Shown: positions 28,422 through 36,241, counted from the first letter of the stretch. The stretch is DNA of 64,000 nucleotides from Lachnospiraceae bacterium (GCA_024682075.1 JAIKZQ010000048.1:1-64000), one strand, 5' to 3'. A program made the numbers and translations. Notes: generated by a model from the sequence alone, not told the origin.

Positions 28422-29756
28422 TCAGCCGGCTTCATCTTCCGATATGCTGTTGACGTAAATTCCGAAACTACCGTCTTCATGGAAAAGCAGACCAAGCTTC
28501 ACAAGTGCCGCCTGCTCATAATCCGGCGCGGGACTGTCATCGAAGATATATCCGGAAGGAGCGCTGATGATCACCCTGCCGTCTTCAAATCCTATGCGGA
28601 TTATGTCTGACCATACGATATCTTCAAGAACCGCTTCTCTCTTAAGCTTAATGGTTACGCCTTCCCATCTGTCCATAAACGGAGGAAGGATCTCATACAC
28701 GGTAACCTCCCTTGTTTCCTCGTTATACCTGAATGTCACATTCTCTTCGATATAGTCGGAAAAACGGCGCCAGTCATATAGATCGGAATAATACGCTCCG
28801 TCTTTTTCCCTTACGATAACCAGTCCGTATACGCAATATCCGGTGCCGGTTCCTTCACACTCGGCGATAAGATATTCTTCTTTTCCGTCACCGTCTGCAT
28901 CGAACTTCTCAATAATGGGGCCATACTCGCCAAATGCTATATCAACGGGAATCTCCTCGTCTCCGTCGATTATCACGGATGTTAAATGAAGATAGTCCTG
29001 GCGAAGGCACACGTTTCCGTCGGAGGAATAAACATCCCTGATGCCGCTGACGCCTGAAACATCGCCCTCATCTCCGGGCTGCAGATCTTCATCCGGCATT
29101 CCTTCTTCATCATGGACATCATCCGAAGGCACAGTCTCCCTGTTGCCCGGATCGAATCCCTCCACTTCTTCATTGCAGACTCCCCGGATCTCAATGTCAC
29201 CTTCACGGTCCCTTTCATAGAGCCTTCCTTCTTCCATGTAAAAGGCCGCATTATCAGGATCCAGTTCAACATCAACAAGAAGCCTGTAATAGGACAGGTT
29301 TCCGTTCTCATCCTCAAGACAGAAGAATCCCTCAAGGTCGTTGATAAATACATCATAGATCGTATTCGTTATGACCATTGTAAAAGTAACATCCTCAACA
29401 TCCGCATCGGCGGGAATCTCGGATGCGTTTACGAAAACGGAATCGGAAACGCTTATGCTGAAGGGCATGGGAAGTCCCCTTCCGAAATAACCTCCGTATC
29501 TTGTAACGAGGCATCCTTCAACCTCATTCGGCTCAATCCTGAGTCCTTCTTCGGTCCCGTCCCATTCATAACCCGTCACAAAAGCTTCGCCTCCTTCTCT
29601 GTACAGGGCAGCGGTCCAGGGCCCCTCGTTCACGGTTTCGGAATAGTCAAGAGACGAGGTGCATCCTCCGAAGAGAAGTAAAATTATCAGGACGGGGATC
29701 ATTCTGTAAATTCTTTTCATTTCTATAATTTTATGGGACTGAAAGCAGCTTCCCAT
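28422..29756 (-). CDS. Lipoprotein of unknown function
   Basis: A 444-residue exported protein that I do not recognise. A basic region is followed by IPVLIILLLFGGC, a lipoprotein signal with the Cys as lipid attachment site. The start at 29756 (MGSCFQSHK) is preferred because GGAGGA precedes it; an alternative ATG at 29720 (MKRIYRM) gives a shorter signal peptide but has no ribosome site. The mature protein has an acidic middle (VPSDDVHDEEGMPDEDLQ) and beta-rich segments such as FDADGDGKEEYLIAE, which resembles the Asp-rich loop of FG-GAP-like repeats. It is divergent from the histidine phosphatase gene. Confidence 0.7.
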   Translation of the reverse strand: MGSCFQSHKIIEMKRIYRMIPVLIILLLFGGCTSSLDYSETVNEGPWTAALYREGGEAFVTGYEWDGTEEGLRIEPNEVEGCLVTRYGGYFGRGLPMPFSISVSDSVFVNASEIPADADVEDVTFTMVITNTIYDVFINDLEGFFCLEDENGNLSYYRLLVDVELDPDNAAFYMEEGRLYERDREGDIEIRGVCNEEVEGFDPGNRETVPSDDVHDEEGMPDEDLQPGDEGDVSGVSGIRDVYSSDGNVCLRQDYLHLTSVIIDGDEEIPVDIAFGEYGPIIEKFDADGDGKEEYLIAECEGTGTGYCVYGLVIVREKDGAYYSDLYDWRRFSDYIEENVTFRYNEETREVTVYEILPPFMDRWEGVTIKLKREAVLEDIVWSDIIRIGFEDGRVIISAPSGYIFDDSPAPDYEQAALVKLGLLFHEDGSFGIYVNSISEDEAG

Positions 29757-29771
29757 TTTCTCCTCCGATGT

Positions 29772-29799
29772 TTTACATTTTTTCGTGAAATAGTATAAA
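29772..29799 (+). promoter_or_regulatory. Candidate promoter for the histidine phosphatase gene
   Basis: TTTACA (29772-29777), a 16-nt spacer and TATAAA (29794-29799) lie 39 nt before the ATG at 29838, in the short gap shared with the divergent lipoprotein gene. Confidence 0.5.
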
Positions 29800-29837
29800 C
29801 TATAAAAGAAAATCGAGCAAAGAAGAAAGGTTCTCAT

Positions 29838-30398
29838 ATGAGCGGACACCTTTATATCATCCGTCACGGAAGGACGGACTGGAATGACAGGCATATCTTA
29901 CAGGGAAAAAACGACATCCCGTTAAATGAAAGCGGGATAAAAATGGCGGAAGAAGCCGCCGAAAGATATAAGGACATCCACTTTGATATATGCTTCAGTT
30001 CTCCGCTGCAACGTGCAAGGAAAACCGCAGAGATCTTAATGGAAGGAAGAAACATCCCCATTTTCTATGATGACAGGCTAGGGGAAATGAACTTCGGGAT
30101 CTATGAGGGAGTTCATAACAGTTTCGAACAGCCTGACTGTTATGTGAAGGTATTTTTCACGGAGCCCGAAAAATATCTGGAGCCTCCCGAGGGCGGAGAA
30201 AGCATACTGGACCTGATGGCGCGGACCGGAGAATTTCTCGAGGACAAAGTCCGGCCCCTCCTGGAGGAAGGGAAGGACATCCTGATAGTGGGACACGGTG
30301 CGATGAATTCTGCCATCAAATGTCATGTAAGAAAACTCGAGCTGAAGGACTTCTGGGTCGACGGAATAGAAAACTGCAAATTGATGCAGCTGGCATAA
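29838..30398 (+). CDS. Histidine phosphatase family protein
   Basis: A 186-residue phosphoglycerate-mutase-like phosphatase. The catalytic motif is LYIIRHGRTDWN with His10 as the phospho-acceptor. CFSSPLQRARKTAEIL, LGEMNFGIYEG and ILIVGHGAMNSAI carry the other active-site Arg, Glu and His. Substrate is not given by sequence; candidates include alpha-ribazole phosphate and sugar phosphates. AAAGG lies 7 nt before ATG 29838. It is a single-gene unit between a promoter and a strong terminator. Confidence 0.9.
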   Translation: MSGHLYIIRHGRTDWNDRHILQGKNDIPLNESGIKMAEEAAERYKDIHFDICFSSPLQRARKTAEILMEGRNIPIFYDDRLGEMNFGIYEGVHNSFEQPDCYVKVFFTEPEKYLEPPEGGESILDLMARTGEFLEDKVRPLLEEGKDILIVGHGAMNSAIKCHVRKLELKDFWVDGIENCKLMQLA

Positions 30399-30401
30399 AA
30401 A

Positions 30402-30428
30402 ACTCCCGGAGAAGATTTCTCCGGGAGT
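30402..30428. terminator. Bidirectional intrinsic terminator
   Basis: ACTCCCGGAGAA (30402-30413) pairs with TTCTCCGGGAGT (30417-30428). T-runs follow on both strands, ending the phosphatase gene (plus) and the GGGtGRT gene (minus). Confidence 0.9.
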
Positions 30429-30463
30429 GATTTTTATGTCAGGACAGATGAAGCGTTCCCTGA

Positions 30464-31483
30464 TCAGAACTTTCCTGCCTTTGCAGCCTCTTCGATTGAA
30501 ACTGCGGTAGAAACAGTCATACCGACCATGGGGTTGTTACCTGCACCGATAAGACCCATCATCTCAACATGAGCGGGAACTGAAGAAGATCCTGCGAACT
30601 GAGCGTCGGAGTGCATACGGCCCATGGTATCGGTCATGCCGTAAGAAGCAGGGCCTGCAGCCATGTTATCGGGATGAAGGGTACGTCCGGTACCGCCGCC
30701 TGAAGCAACCGAGAAGTACTTCTTGCCTGCCTCAAGTCTCTCCTTCTTGTATGTACCTGCAACGGGATGCTGGAATCTGGTAGGATTGGTTGAGTTACCG
30801 GTGATGGAAACGTCAACATTCTCTTTCCACATGATAGCAACGCCTTCGCAGACATCATTAGCGCCGTAGCAGTTAACCTTTGCTCTGGGTGACTCGGGAT
30901 CCTTGGAGTAGCAGGTTCTGGATACTTCCTTTACGGTGTTGGTATAAGGATCATACTCGGTCTCAACGAAAGTGAATCCGTTGATCCTGGAGATGATCTG
31001 TGCAGCGTCCTTGCCGAGTCCGTTAAGGATAACGCGAAGGGGCTTCTGACGAACCTTGTTAGCCTTCTCTGCGATACCGATAGCGCCTTCAGCTGCTGCG
31101 AATGACTCGTGTCCTGCAAGGAATGCGAAGCACTCGGTCTCCTCCTCAAGGAGCATCTTTCCGAGATTGCCGTGTCCGAGACCAACCTTACGGGTATCGG
31201 CAACGGATCCGGGGATACAGAATGCCTGAAGTCCCTCACCGATTGCAGCTGCAGCGTCTGCAGCCTTGCGGCAGCCCTTCTTGATGGCGATCGCAGCACC
31301 TACGGTGTATGCCCACTTAGCATTCTCAAAGCAGATAGGCTGGATGTTCTCTATCATATGATAAACATCAAGTCCTGCGTCCTTAGTGATCTGTTCAGCC
31401 TCATCGATAGACCCGATTCCGTACTCAGCGAGTTTGGCAAGGATCTGGGGCTCTCTTCTTTCATAAGATTCAAATTTTGCCAT
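30464..31483 (-). CDS. GGGtGRT protein
   Basis: A 339-residue protein of the family named for its motif, here SVASGGGTGRTLHPDN near residue 285. Other conserved parts are RKVGLGHGNLGKMLLEE, FLAGHESFAAAEGAIG and the C-terminal GLIGAGNNPMVGMT. Function is not established; in many anaerobes the gene pairs with an IscU-like scaffold, as here. Two ATGs compete: 31489 is only 1 nt from the GGGAGG site, while 31483 is 7 nt away, so 31483 is chosen. It is the second gene of the operon, 18 nt after the scaffold. Confidence 0.88.
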   Translation of the reverse strand: MAKFESYERREPQILAKLAEYGIGSIDEAEQITKDAGLDVYHMIENIQPICFENAKWAYTVGAAIAIKKGCRKAADAAAAIGEGLQAFCIPGSVADTRKVGLGHGNLGKMLLEEETECFAFLAGHESFAAAEGAIGIAEKANKVRQKPLRVILNGLGKDAAQIISRINGFTFVETEYDPYTNTVKEVSRTCYSKDPESPRAKVNCYGANDVCEGVAIMWKENVDVSITGNSTNPTRFQHPVAGTYKKERLEAGKKYFSVASGGGTGRTLHPDNMAAGPASYGMTDTMGRMHSDAQFAGSSSVPAHVEMMGLIGAGNNPMVGMTVSTAVSIEEAAKAGKF

Positions 31484-31501
31484 TTTCATATCCTCCCATT
31501 A

Positions 31502-32194
31502 TCACTCTTTACGAGGGTCAATAAATCTGACTGCATCAGCAACACGGCCATACTGACCTGAAGCCTTCTCAACAGCCTTGACTGCATCGTCGCCGGCCTT
31601 GATGAAATCCATCATCTTACCGAAGTTGATGTACTTGTAGCCGATGATCTCATCATTCTCGTCAAGAGCAAGCTGAGTGATATATCCGTCGGTAAGCTCG
31701 AGATATCTGGGTCCCTTCTCGAGAGTTCCGTATGTGGTACCTACCATTGAACGTGCGCCCTTTCCAAGGTCCTCAAGACCGGCACCGATCTGAAGTCCGC
31801 CCTCGGAAAATGCAGACTGGGTACGTCCGTATACGATCTGAAGGAAAAGCTCTCTCATGGCGGTGTTGATTGCATCGCAGACAAGGTCTGTGTTGAGAGC
31901 CTCGAGAACGGTAAGTCCGGGAAGGATCTCTGCTGCCATAGCTGCTGAGTGAGTCATTCCGGAACATCCGATGGTCTCAACAAGAGCTTCCTGAATGATG
32001 CCGTCCTTTACGTTGAGGGAAAGCTTGCAGCCACCCTGCTGGGGAGCACACCAGCCGATACCGTGGGTATAGCCTGAGATGTCCTTAATTTCCTTGGACT
32101 TTACCCATTTTGCTTCTTCAGGAATGGGTGCAGCGCCGTGATGAACGCCCTGATGTACAGGACACATCGCTTTTACTTCTGTTGAATAAATCAT
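31502..32194 (-). CDS. Iron-sulfur cluster assembly scaffold-like protein (IscU/NifU N-terminal type)
   Basis: A 230-residue protein. GWCAPQQGGCKLSL, ETIGCSGMTHSAAMAAE and DLVCDAINTAMRELF supply conserved cysteines in the order expected for IscU-like scaffolds. The family assembles Fe-S clusters before transfer; this subfamily is longer than IscU and is found next to GGGtGRT genes. No cysteine desulfurase is adjacent, so it depends on one elsewhere or has a specialised role. AAGGAGG precedes ATG 32194. Promoter and palindrome elements lie at 32222-32305. Confidence 0.82.
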   Translation of the reverse strand: MIYSTEVKAMCPVHQGVHHGAAPIPEEAKWVKSKEIKDISGYTHGIGWCAPQQGGCKLSLNVKDGIIQEALVETIGCSGMTHSAAMAAEILPGLTVLEALNTDLVCDAINTAMRELFLQIVYGRTQSAFSEGGLQIGAGLEDLGKGARSMVGTTYGTLEKGPRYLELTDGYITQLALDENDEIIGYKYINFGKMMDFIKAGDDAVKAVEKASGQYGRVADAVRFIDPRKE

Positions 32195-32221
32195 GTAATA
32201 GCCTCCTTAAAGAATTTAGAA

Positions 32222-32238
32222 TGATTTATCATAAATCA
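32222..32238. promoter_or_regulatory. Perfect 17-bp palindrome in the leader of the Fe-S scaffold operon
   Basis: TGATTTAT-C-ATAAATCA is symmetric with 8-bp arms, 28 nt before the scaffold start and downstream of the promoter. It is suited to a dimeric repressor (for example an Fe- or redox-sensing regulator) or an mRNA hairpin. No AT-rich terminator tail follows it. Confidence 0.45.
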
Positions 32239-32276
32239 GTCAGAACATATTTATGAATACACGCATCCAAACAAAG

Positions 32277-32305
32277 ATTATAACGGTTTCGGGAAGTTTT
32301 GTACA
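32277..32305 (-). promoter_or_regulatory. Candidate promoter of the Fe-S scaffold / GGGtGRT operon
   Basis: On the minus strand TGTACA (32305-32300), a 17-nt spacer and a perfect TATAAT (32282-32277). It begins at the T-tract of the upstream sRNA terminator, so the operon can be transcribed independently of the sRNA. Confidence 0.6.
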
Positions 32306-32447
32306 GAAAAACACGATAAGATACCGCGTGTTACGGCGGCATCTCATCGTGTAAGGTTATAAAATGTACAGGCCTTTCGGCCAAATGAAGGTTGTGATGC
32401 ATCAGGAGGTAGTTTTGCAATTACGGTTAGCAATTGCTAACTGATGC
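32305..32447 (-). ncRNA. Candidate small RNA, about 144 nt, novel or unrecognised
   Basis: Predicted transcript between a sigma70-type promoter (32454-32482) and an intrinsic terminator (32306-32352). The predicted 5' end GCATCAG (32447-32441) pairs with CTGATGC (32405-32399), closing a domain that contains a self-complementary TTAGC-AATT-GCTAA hairpin and a CUACCUCCU stretch complementary to ribosome sites. A GGCC-GAAA-GGCC hairpin (32382-32371) with a GNRA tetraloop follows. The terminator stem has two G.U pairs that exist only on this strand. No ORF of note is inside. It does not match tmRNA, RNase P, SRP or 6S RNA as far as I can see. The rest of the 389-bp gene-free stretch 32195-32583 holds the promoters and palindrome listed separately. 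Confidence 0.65.
32306..32352 (-). terminator. Intrinsic terminator of the candidate sRNA
   Basis: On the minus strand ACACGAT, AGAT and CCGC pair with GCGG, ATCT and ATCGTGT, joined by two G.U pairs: a 17-bp stem with an 8-nt loop, followed by TTTTTCTG. On the plus strand the two G.U positions become A.C mismatches, which fixes the orientation. Confidence 0.8.
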
Positions 32448-32453
32448 TATATA

Positions 32454-32482
32454 AACATATCATTTGTGTAGGTTTATGTCAA
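32454..32482 (-). promoter_or_regulatory. Candidate sRNA promoter
   Basis: On the minus strand a perfect TTGACA (32482-32477), a 17-nt spacer and TATGTT (32459-32454). Initiation about 7 nt downstream falls at 32447, exactly where the first predicted helix begins. Confidence 0.6.
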
Positions 32483-32542
32483 TACCCTGTTTGTATTTAT
32501 TGAAGAATCATTTTGTTATGGGACTATGAGGCATAAACAGTG

Positions 32543-32551
32543 TGTTATAAT
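32543..32551 (+). promoter_or_regulatory. Extended -10 promoter of exonuclease III gene
   Basis: TGTTATAAT is a full extended -10 element 32 nt before the ATG at 32584. No good -35 hexamer is present, as is common with extended -10 promoters. Confidence 0.5.
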
Positions 32552-32583
32552 ACTCGTACTTATCATATGAAAGGAACACATCT

Positions 32584-33339
32584 ATGAAATTCATCTCATG
32601 GAACGTCAACGGATTAAGAGCCTGCGCAGGCAAGGGATTTGCGGATTCTTTTGCGAAACTTGATGCCGATATATTCTGTCTTCAGGAAACGAAACTTTCC
32701 GAAGGACAGTTTGAGCTGGACCTTCCGGGATACCACCAATACTGGAATTATGCGGAAAAGAAGGGTTATTCCGGGACGGCACTTTTTACGAAAAAGGAGC
32801 CCTTGAGCGTATCATACGGGATCGAAATAGAGGAACATGACCATGAAGGCCGCGTCATAACTGCGGAATACGAAGATTTCTATTTCATCACTGTCTATGT
32901 TCCCAATTCGCAGAGGGAGCTGGCACGTCTTGATTACAGGATGAAATGGGAAGAGGCTTTCCTTGCATATATCCTGAAACTGGAAAAGAAAAAGCCCGTG
33001 ATCTACTGCGGTGACCTGAACGTTGCGCACAACGAGATCGATCTTAAGAATCCGTCATCCAACCATCACAATGCAGGTTTCTCGGACGAGGAAAGAGCCG
33101 CATTCGGCAAGGTTTTGGAGAGCGGATACATTGATACGTTCAGATACTTCTATCCCGATAAAAAAGACATCTACTCCTGGTGGTCATACATGTTCCACTC
33201 AAGAGAGAACAACGCCGGATGGCGCATTGACTATTTTGTTGCTTCGAAGAAACTGGAAAAAAGACTGGTGAGTGCTGAAATCCACACAGACATTATGGGA
33301 TCCGATCACTGCCCGGTAGAGCTGGTCATATCAGACTAA
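32584..33339 (+). CDS. xth: Exodeoxyribonuclease III / AP endonuclease
   Basis: A 251-residue enzyme of the exonuclease III family of normal length. MKFISWNVNGLRA carries Asn7, CLQETKLS carries the metal-binding Glu35, CGDLNVAHNEIDLKNP carries the catalytic Asp/Asn, and GSDHCPVELVI the final Asp-His pair. It cleaves at abasic sites and trims 3' ends in base excision repair. AAAGGA lies 8 nt before the ATG. It is a single-gene unit followed by a REP-like palindrome and the tRNA. Confidence 0.95.
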   Translation: MKFISWNVNGLRACAGKGFADSFAKLDADIFCLQETKLSEGQFELDLPGYHQYWNYAEKKGYSGTALFTKKEPLSVSYGIEIEEHDHEGRVITAEYEDFYFITVYVPNSQRELARLDYRMKWEEAFLAYILKLEKKKPVIYCGDLNVAHNEIDLKNPSSNHHNAGFSDEERAAFGKVLESGYIDTFRYFYPDKKDIYSWWSYMFHSRENNAGWRIDYFVASKKLEKRLVSAEIHTDIMGSDHCPVELVISD

Positions 33340-33349
33340 GGACTGAGTT

Positions 33350-33406
33350 GAACGAGGGGACGTTTCCGCTGTTTACCCGGTGAACGGCAGAACCGTCCCT
33401 GCGTTC
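33350..33406. repeat. REP-like extragenic palindrome (copy 1)
   Basis: Outer arms GAACG (33350-33354) plus GGGGACG and CGTCCC plus CGTTC (33402-33406) enclose an inner imperfect arm pair CCGCTGTTTACC / GGTGAACGGCAG. On the minus strand it contains GGGACGGTTCT, shared with the copies at 50039-50073 and 54238-54270. Confidence 0.55.
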
Positions 33407-33415
33407 ACTTCCCTC

Positions 33416-33444
33416 TTGATATATGGGGCTGTCACGGATATAAT
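33416..33444 (+). promoter_or_regulatory. Promoter of tRNA-Val
   Basis: TTGATA (33416-33421), a 17-nt spacer and a perfect TATAAT (33439-33444), 18 nt before the mature tRNA 5' end. Confidence 0.8.
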
Positions 33445-33462
33445 ATCGTGGTGACGTGATAA

Positions 33463-33536
33463 GGAAGCATAGCTCAGCCGGGATGAGCGTTCGCCTCACA
33501 CGCGAAAGGTCAGGGGTTCGAGTCCCCTTGCTTCCA
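33463..33536 (+). tRNA. tRNA-Val (anticodon CAC)
   Basis: A full 74-nt cloverleaf: acceptor GGAAGCA/TGCTTCC, D arm GCTC/GAGC, anticodon stem TTCGC/GCGAA with loop CTCACAC (anticodon CAC, reads GUG), and T arm AGGGG/CCCCT with loop TTCGAGT. The discriminator is A and CCA is not encoded. Confidence 0.96.
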
Positions 33537-33539
33537 TTA

Positions 33540-33568
33540 AAAGAAGAGCCTTTGGAGGGCTCTTCTTT
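33540..33568 (+). terminator. Terminator of tRNA-Val
   Basis: AAAGAAGAGCC (33540-33550) pairs with GGCTCTTCTTT (33558-33568), then TGTTTAT. Confidence 0.8.
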
Positions 33569-33627
33569 GTTTATACGGTCTATTATCAGGTTAAGTCTTC
33601 ATTTACCGGTAGCAGAAAGAAATACCA

Positions 33628-33672
33628 CACTCGCAAAAACAGCACCCTTGCCGAGCGCTGTTTTTGCGAGTG
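33628..33672. terminator. Long perfect inverted repeat, likely terminator
   Basis: CACTCGCAAAAACAGC (33628-33643) and GCTGTTTTTGCGAGTG (33657-33672) pair over 16 bp. The inner GC stem followed by T5 can stop transcription in either direction; it directly abuts the stop codon of the minus-strand gene at 33674. Confidence 0.65.
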
Positions 33673-33673
33673 T

Positions 33674-33979
33674 TCATTTCTTCTTTTCTTTCCTGAAATA
33701 ACCGACAAGCAAAAGCACGCATATAAGTGTCAGCACGCTTGCAAGAGCAAACAGTCCTCCGCCTAATTTTATAAAGAACGAGCCCAGCTTAAATGCCGCC
33801 TCTGCCGACTCTTCACCCTGCAGAACCGTTCCGTTGACATTCATTGTGACTTCGGCGGGATTAGCGCAGAAAGCGGCTCCGAGTATAAGAAACGTAAATG
33901 ACACATTAGCTGACACCAGTGTCAGAACACCCGATAATATACCGCAGACCAGTTTCCATACGTGACGGTTTTGTTCCAT
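33674..33979 (-). CDS. Small two-helix membrane protein, unknown
   Basis: A 101-residue protein with one hydrophobic segment near residues 8-37 and another near 72-95 (LFALASVLTLICVLLLVGYF), ending in RKEKKK. A short soluble loop (MNVNGTVLQGEESAE) lies between them. The ATG at 33979 has GAGG 5 nt upstream and is preferred over 34018, which has no ribosome site. I do not recognise it. It follows another small membrane-protein gene on the same strand with a 99-nt gap. Confidence 0.55.
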   Translation of the reverse strand: MEQNRHVWKLVCGILSGVLTLVSANVSFTFLILGAAFCANPAEVTMNVNGTVLQGEESAEAAFKLGSFFIKLGGGLFALASVLTLICVLLLVGYFRKEKKK

Positions 33980-34078
33980 TTCAGCCTCTCTGTGTGTCTT
34001 CTTATCCGAATATGTCATCTGCCGCTATTTTCGTTTGCAACAATGGGCTCATCCCCCCTGTGTGTATCATGTCTGTGA

Positions 34079-34333
34079 TCACTTCTGGGCCCATCTGATG
34101 AATCTGAAGATAAGTCTCCATACAAGCCTGTAAAGCGTAAAAACGATGACTCCGATCACGGGTGTGATCCACAAAGGCTTATGCAGGATCCACAGTACCA
34201 CAAGCGAAACCAGGGATACCACGGCGATGAATTTAAGTGCAAAAAAGATCCATGCGGCACCCATCACGGCAGATCCAAGCTTCTCGTATCTTTTATCCTG
34301 TTCTCTTGTCTTATCTTCATTCGTTTTTTTCAT
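34079..34333 (-). CDS. Small two-helix membrane protein, unknown
   Basis: An 84-residue protein with a charged N-terminus (KKTNEDKTREQDKRYEK) and two membrane helices at about 23-47 and 54-72, ending in basic and aromatic residues. No ribosome site of quality is visible before ATG 34333, so the start is uncertain. No family recognised. Confidence 0.5.
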   Translation of the reverse strand: MKKTNEDKTREQDKRYEKLGSAVMGAAWIFFALKFIAVVSLVSLVVLWILHKPLWITPVIGVIVFTLYRLVWRLIFRFIRWAQK

Positions 34334-34571
34334 ACGATCATTTTAACACATATTCCCGGATGATGATTCAAGCCATCGACCCACTGCTAATTGCATAAGA
34401 TCCGTTTTTTTGCATATTATCAGAAAAATTAAGGCATATTCGCAAAAGAAAACCATTTTTTGACACAATTTGCAAAAAATGCACTCATTTTGAGGTCTTT
34501 TCCTTATAAATATGGTAAAATAAGTTGTTCAATATGCCGATAAATAAACTGATGAGGAAAAGCATGCACTG
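34334..34571. other. AT-rich leader region of the pilus operon
   Basis: About 240 bp without a gene. A TTGACA (34460-34465) lacks a well-spaced -10 box. TTGAGG (34490-34495) and TAAAAT (34516-34521) are 20 nt apart, and TATAAA is at 34505-34510. A promoter is likely here but cannot be fixed. I see no c-di-GMP riboswitch. Confidence 0.35.
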
Positions 34572-35012
34572 ATGAACGAAATATCATTCAGAAAATCGGA
34601 CAGAGGAGCCAGCCTTGTGCTGGTAGCCGCATACAGCACGATAGTCATCGCGATGGCTGCCGTTCTGTATATTGTTGCGTCTATGCTTCTTTCATCAGCA
34701 GAGTACAGAGGAAGACAGGACCAGGCATATGAACTCTGCACCAGCCTTTCAAACCGGCTTGATGAGCTGATACTGAATGAGTCCGAGGGCGGAAACAAGT
34801 CCTGCATCGTCCTTGCAGACGGAGTGCTCGTTCACGAAAGCAGCTTCGACGGAATACCGGATTCGGATGTCATTGCCGAAGTCACAAGTGCAACGGATGC
34901 CGGGGGAAATACATATTATATCCTGACCATCACAGCCACAGCGGCACGGGAAACTTATGTAAGGACCACCGAATACAGCGGTGATGCCACCAAGGGTTAC
35001 ACAAGAAGATAA
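34572..35012 (+). CDS. Minor pilin-like protein lacking Glu5
   Basis: A 146-residue protein with a basic leader (SFRKSDRG), then a hydrophobic helix ASLVLVAAYSTIVIAMAAVLY and a soluble C-terminus. The place of a prepilin cleavage site is RG/ASLVL, but Glu5 is absent (Leu), as in PilX/GspK-like minor pseudopilins that sit at the pilus tip. It opens the pilus operon, 6 nt before the next minor pilin. Assignment rests on position and the N-terminal pattern. Confidence 0.65.
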   Translation: MNEISFRKSDRGASLVLVAAYSTIVIAMAAVLYIVASMLLSSAEYRGRQDQAYELCTSLSNRLDELILNESEGGNKSCIVLADGVLVHESSFDGIPDSDVIAEVTSATDAGGNTYYILTITATAARETYVRTTEYSGDATKGYTRR

Positions 35013-35018
35013 AACCGC

Positions 35019-35372
35019 ATGATAAAGGAAAGATCAGACAATTTCATAAGCAACAATAAGGGCGAGACCATCATCGAGATAATGGTCTCCTTCATGCTAC
35101 TTCTGATAGCTCTTGCAATGTTCACCGGAGCAATCACTTTTGCCGGAAGCTCAAGCAGTAATTCCATAGACATGAGAAGAGCGACAGACAACGACTACAC
35201 AAATGTCCGCACACTTGTCGAAGAAGAGGATTCCGTCATCACGATCATGCCGGGAGACAATTCCACCGGTGCGGCCAAAGTCACTACACTCACGGACACA
35301 GACGGCAATCCCGTTTTGCTGACAGCATACAGATATGATTCCGGATCTACCGTTTACTGGATTTACAGATGA
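35019..35372 (+). CDS. Minor type IV pilin-like protein
   Basis: A 117-residue protein with a prepilin signature: NNKG/ETIIEIMVSFMLLLIAL, cleavage after Gly and Glu at mature position 5. The hydrophobic helix would anchor it in the membrane before assembly. The C-terminal ~70 residues are small and polar. Its stop overlaps the next start (ATGA, 35369-35372). Probably a minor subunit that primes the fibre. Confidence 0.75.
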   Translation: MIKERSDNFISNNKGETIIEIMVSFMLLLIALAMFTGAITFAGSSSSNSIDMRRATDNDYTNVRTLVEEEDSVITIMPGDNSTGAAKVTTLTDTDGNPVLLTAYRYDSGSTVYWIYR

Positions 35373-36241
35373 GAAAGATTTTCACGGACAACAGCATAAA
35401 AGGTTCCAATGCAGGTACCACGCTCGTTGAGATAGTGGTATCCATGGTCCTGACTGCGATCTTTGCGACCGCAATCGTTGCCGTGATGAGCCCCGCAACA
35501 AGGATCTTCACTCAGGTCCAGGACATGAGCAGGGCGCAGATGGTTGCGGATACCGTCGTCGATGCGCTCAGGGAAGAATGTGCCAATACATACATCGAGG
35601 ATTTCGCTTCAGCAAGGATAGTTAACGCTTCCGCTACCGATCTGGGCGATTCCGACATGATGCTGGGATTAAACGGCATCACCTCATCTTCCGACAGCAC
35701 GGGCAATGTTCTGCTGATCAGAAGATCCGCAGGTTATTGTGAAGCCATCTACTCCGACATCTCGATCTCCGCAAATAATTACAACGATGTGAGGATCAAC
35801 GACAGCGGATACATATACGATAACGGCATCTCCTCAAGAGCGGTATACAGGTTCTTCGATACCGGCAGCCCTTCAAGAGAGACTGAACAGGGATATGTAC
35901 ACTATGCATTCTACAAATGCGGATTCACCGAAAGAGACATAGACGGCAACCTCGTCAGATGCATTTTCCCCGGAGAAAGATACGATTACACCAATCCATT
36001 CTCTTTGAGCGCATATAACGGCTACACCGTGTCTATCTCTTTTTCGAATCTCACATATACACTTGCACCGGGTGTCACGACACTCGGAGGAGCATCTCCC
36101 ACCGATTATGTGCTCAGACCTTCGGGCGTGACGGTGACGGTTCAGGTTTACAAGGCAAGGGATTATGCCGGTCAGAGTCCTGATACTCTCGTATATACAA
36201 GGACAGCCAGACTTGTCTTTGCCGAGGACAACACAAAATGA
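35369..36241 (+). CDS. Minor type IV pilin-like protein (PilW/GspJ-like)
   Basis: A 290-residue protein with prepilin motif SNAG/TTLVEIVVSMVLTAIFA, Glu5 present. The rest is a predicted beta-rich soluble domain with several Tyr-rich strands. Length and place in the minor-pilin cluster resemble PilW/GspJ. It overlaps both neighbours by 4 nt, so all minor pilins are translationally coupled. Confidence 0.75.
   Translation: MRKIFTDNSIKGSNAGTTLVEIVVSMVLTAIFATAIVAVMSPATRIFTQVQDMSRAQMVADTVVDALREECANTYIEDFASARIVNASATDLGDSDMMLGLNGITSSSDSTGNVLLIRRSAGYCEAIYSDISISANNYNDVRINDSGYIYDNGISSRAVYRFFDTGSPSRETEQGYVHYAFYKCGFTERDIDGNLVRCIFPGERYDYTNPFSLSAYNGYTVSISFSNLTYTLAPGVTTLGGASPTDYVLRPSGVTVTVQVYKARDYAGQSPDTLVYTRTARLVFAEDNTK

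Noticed and set aside
32305..32447. The sRNA as 6S, SRP, tmRNA or RNase P RNA
   Set aside because: Length and visible motifs do not match the conserved cores of these RNAs.
34334..34571. Possible c-di-GMP riboswitch before the pilus operon
   Set aside because: Such switches are common before clostridial pilus genes, but the conserved core was not found.
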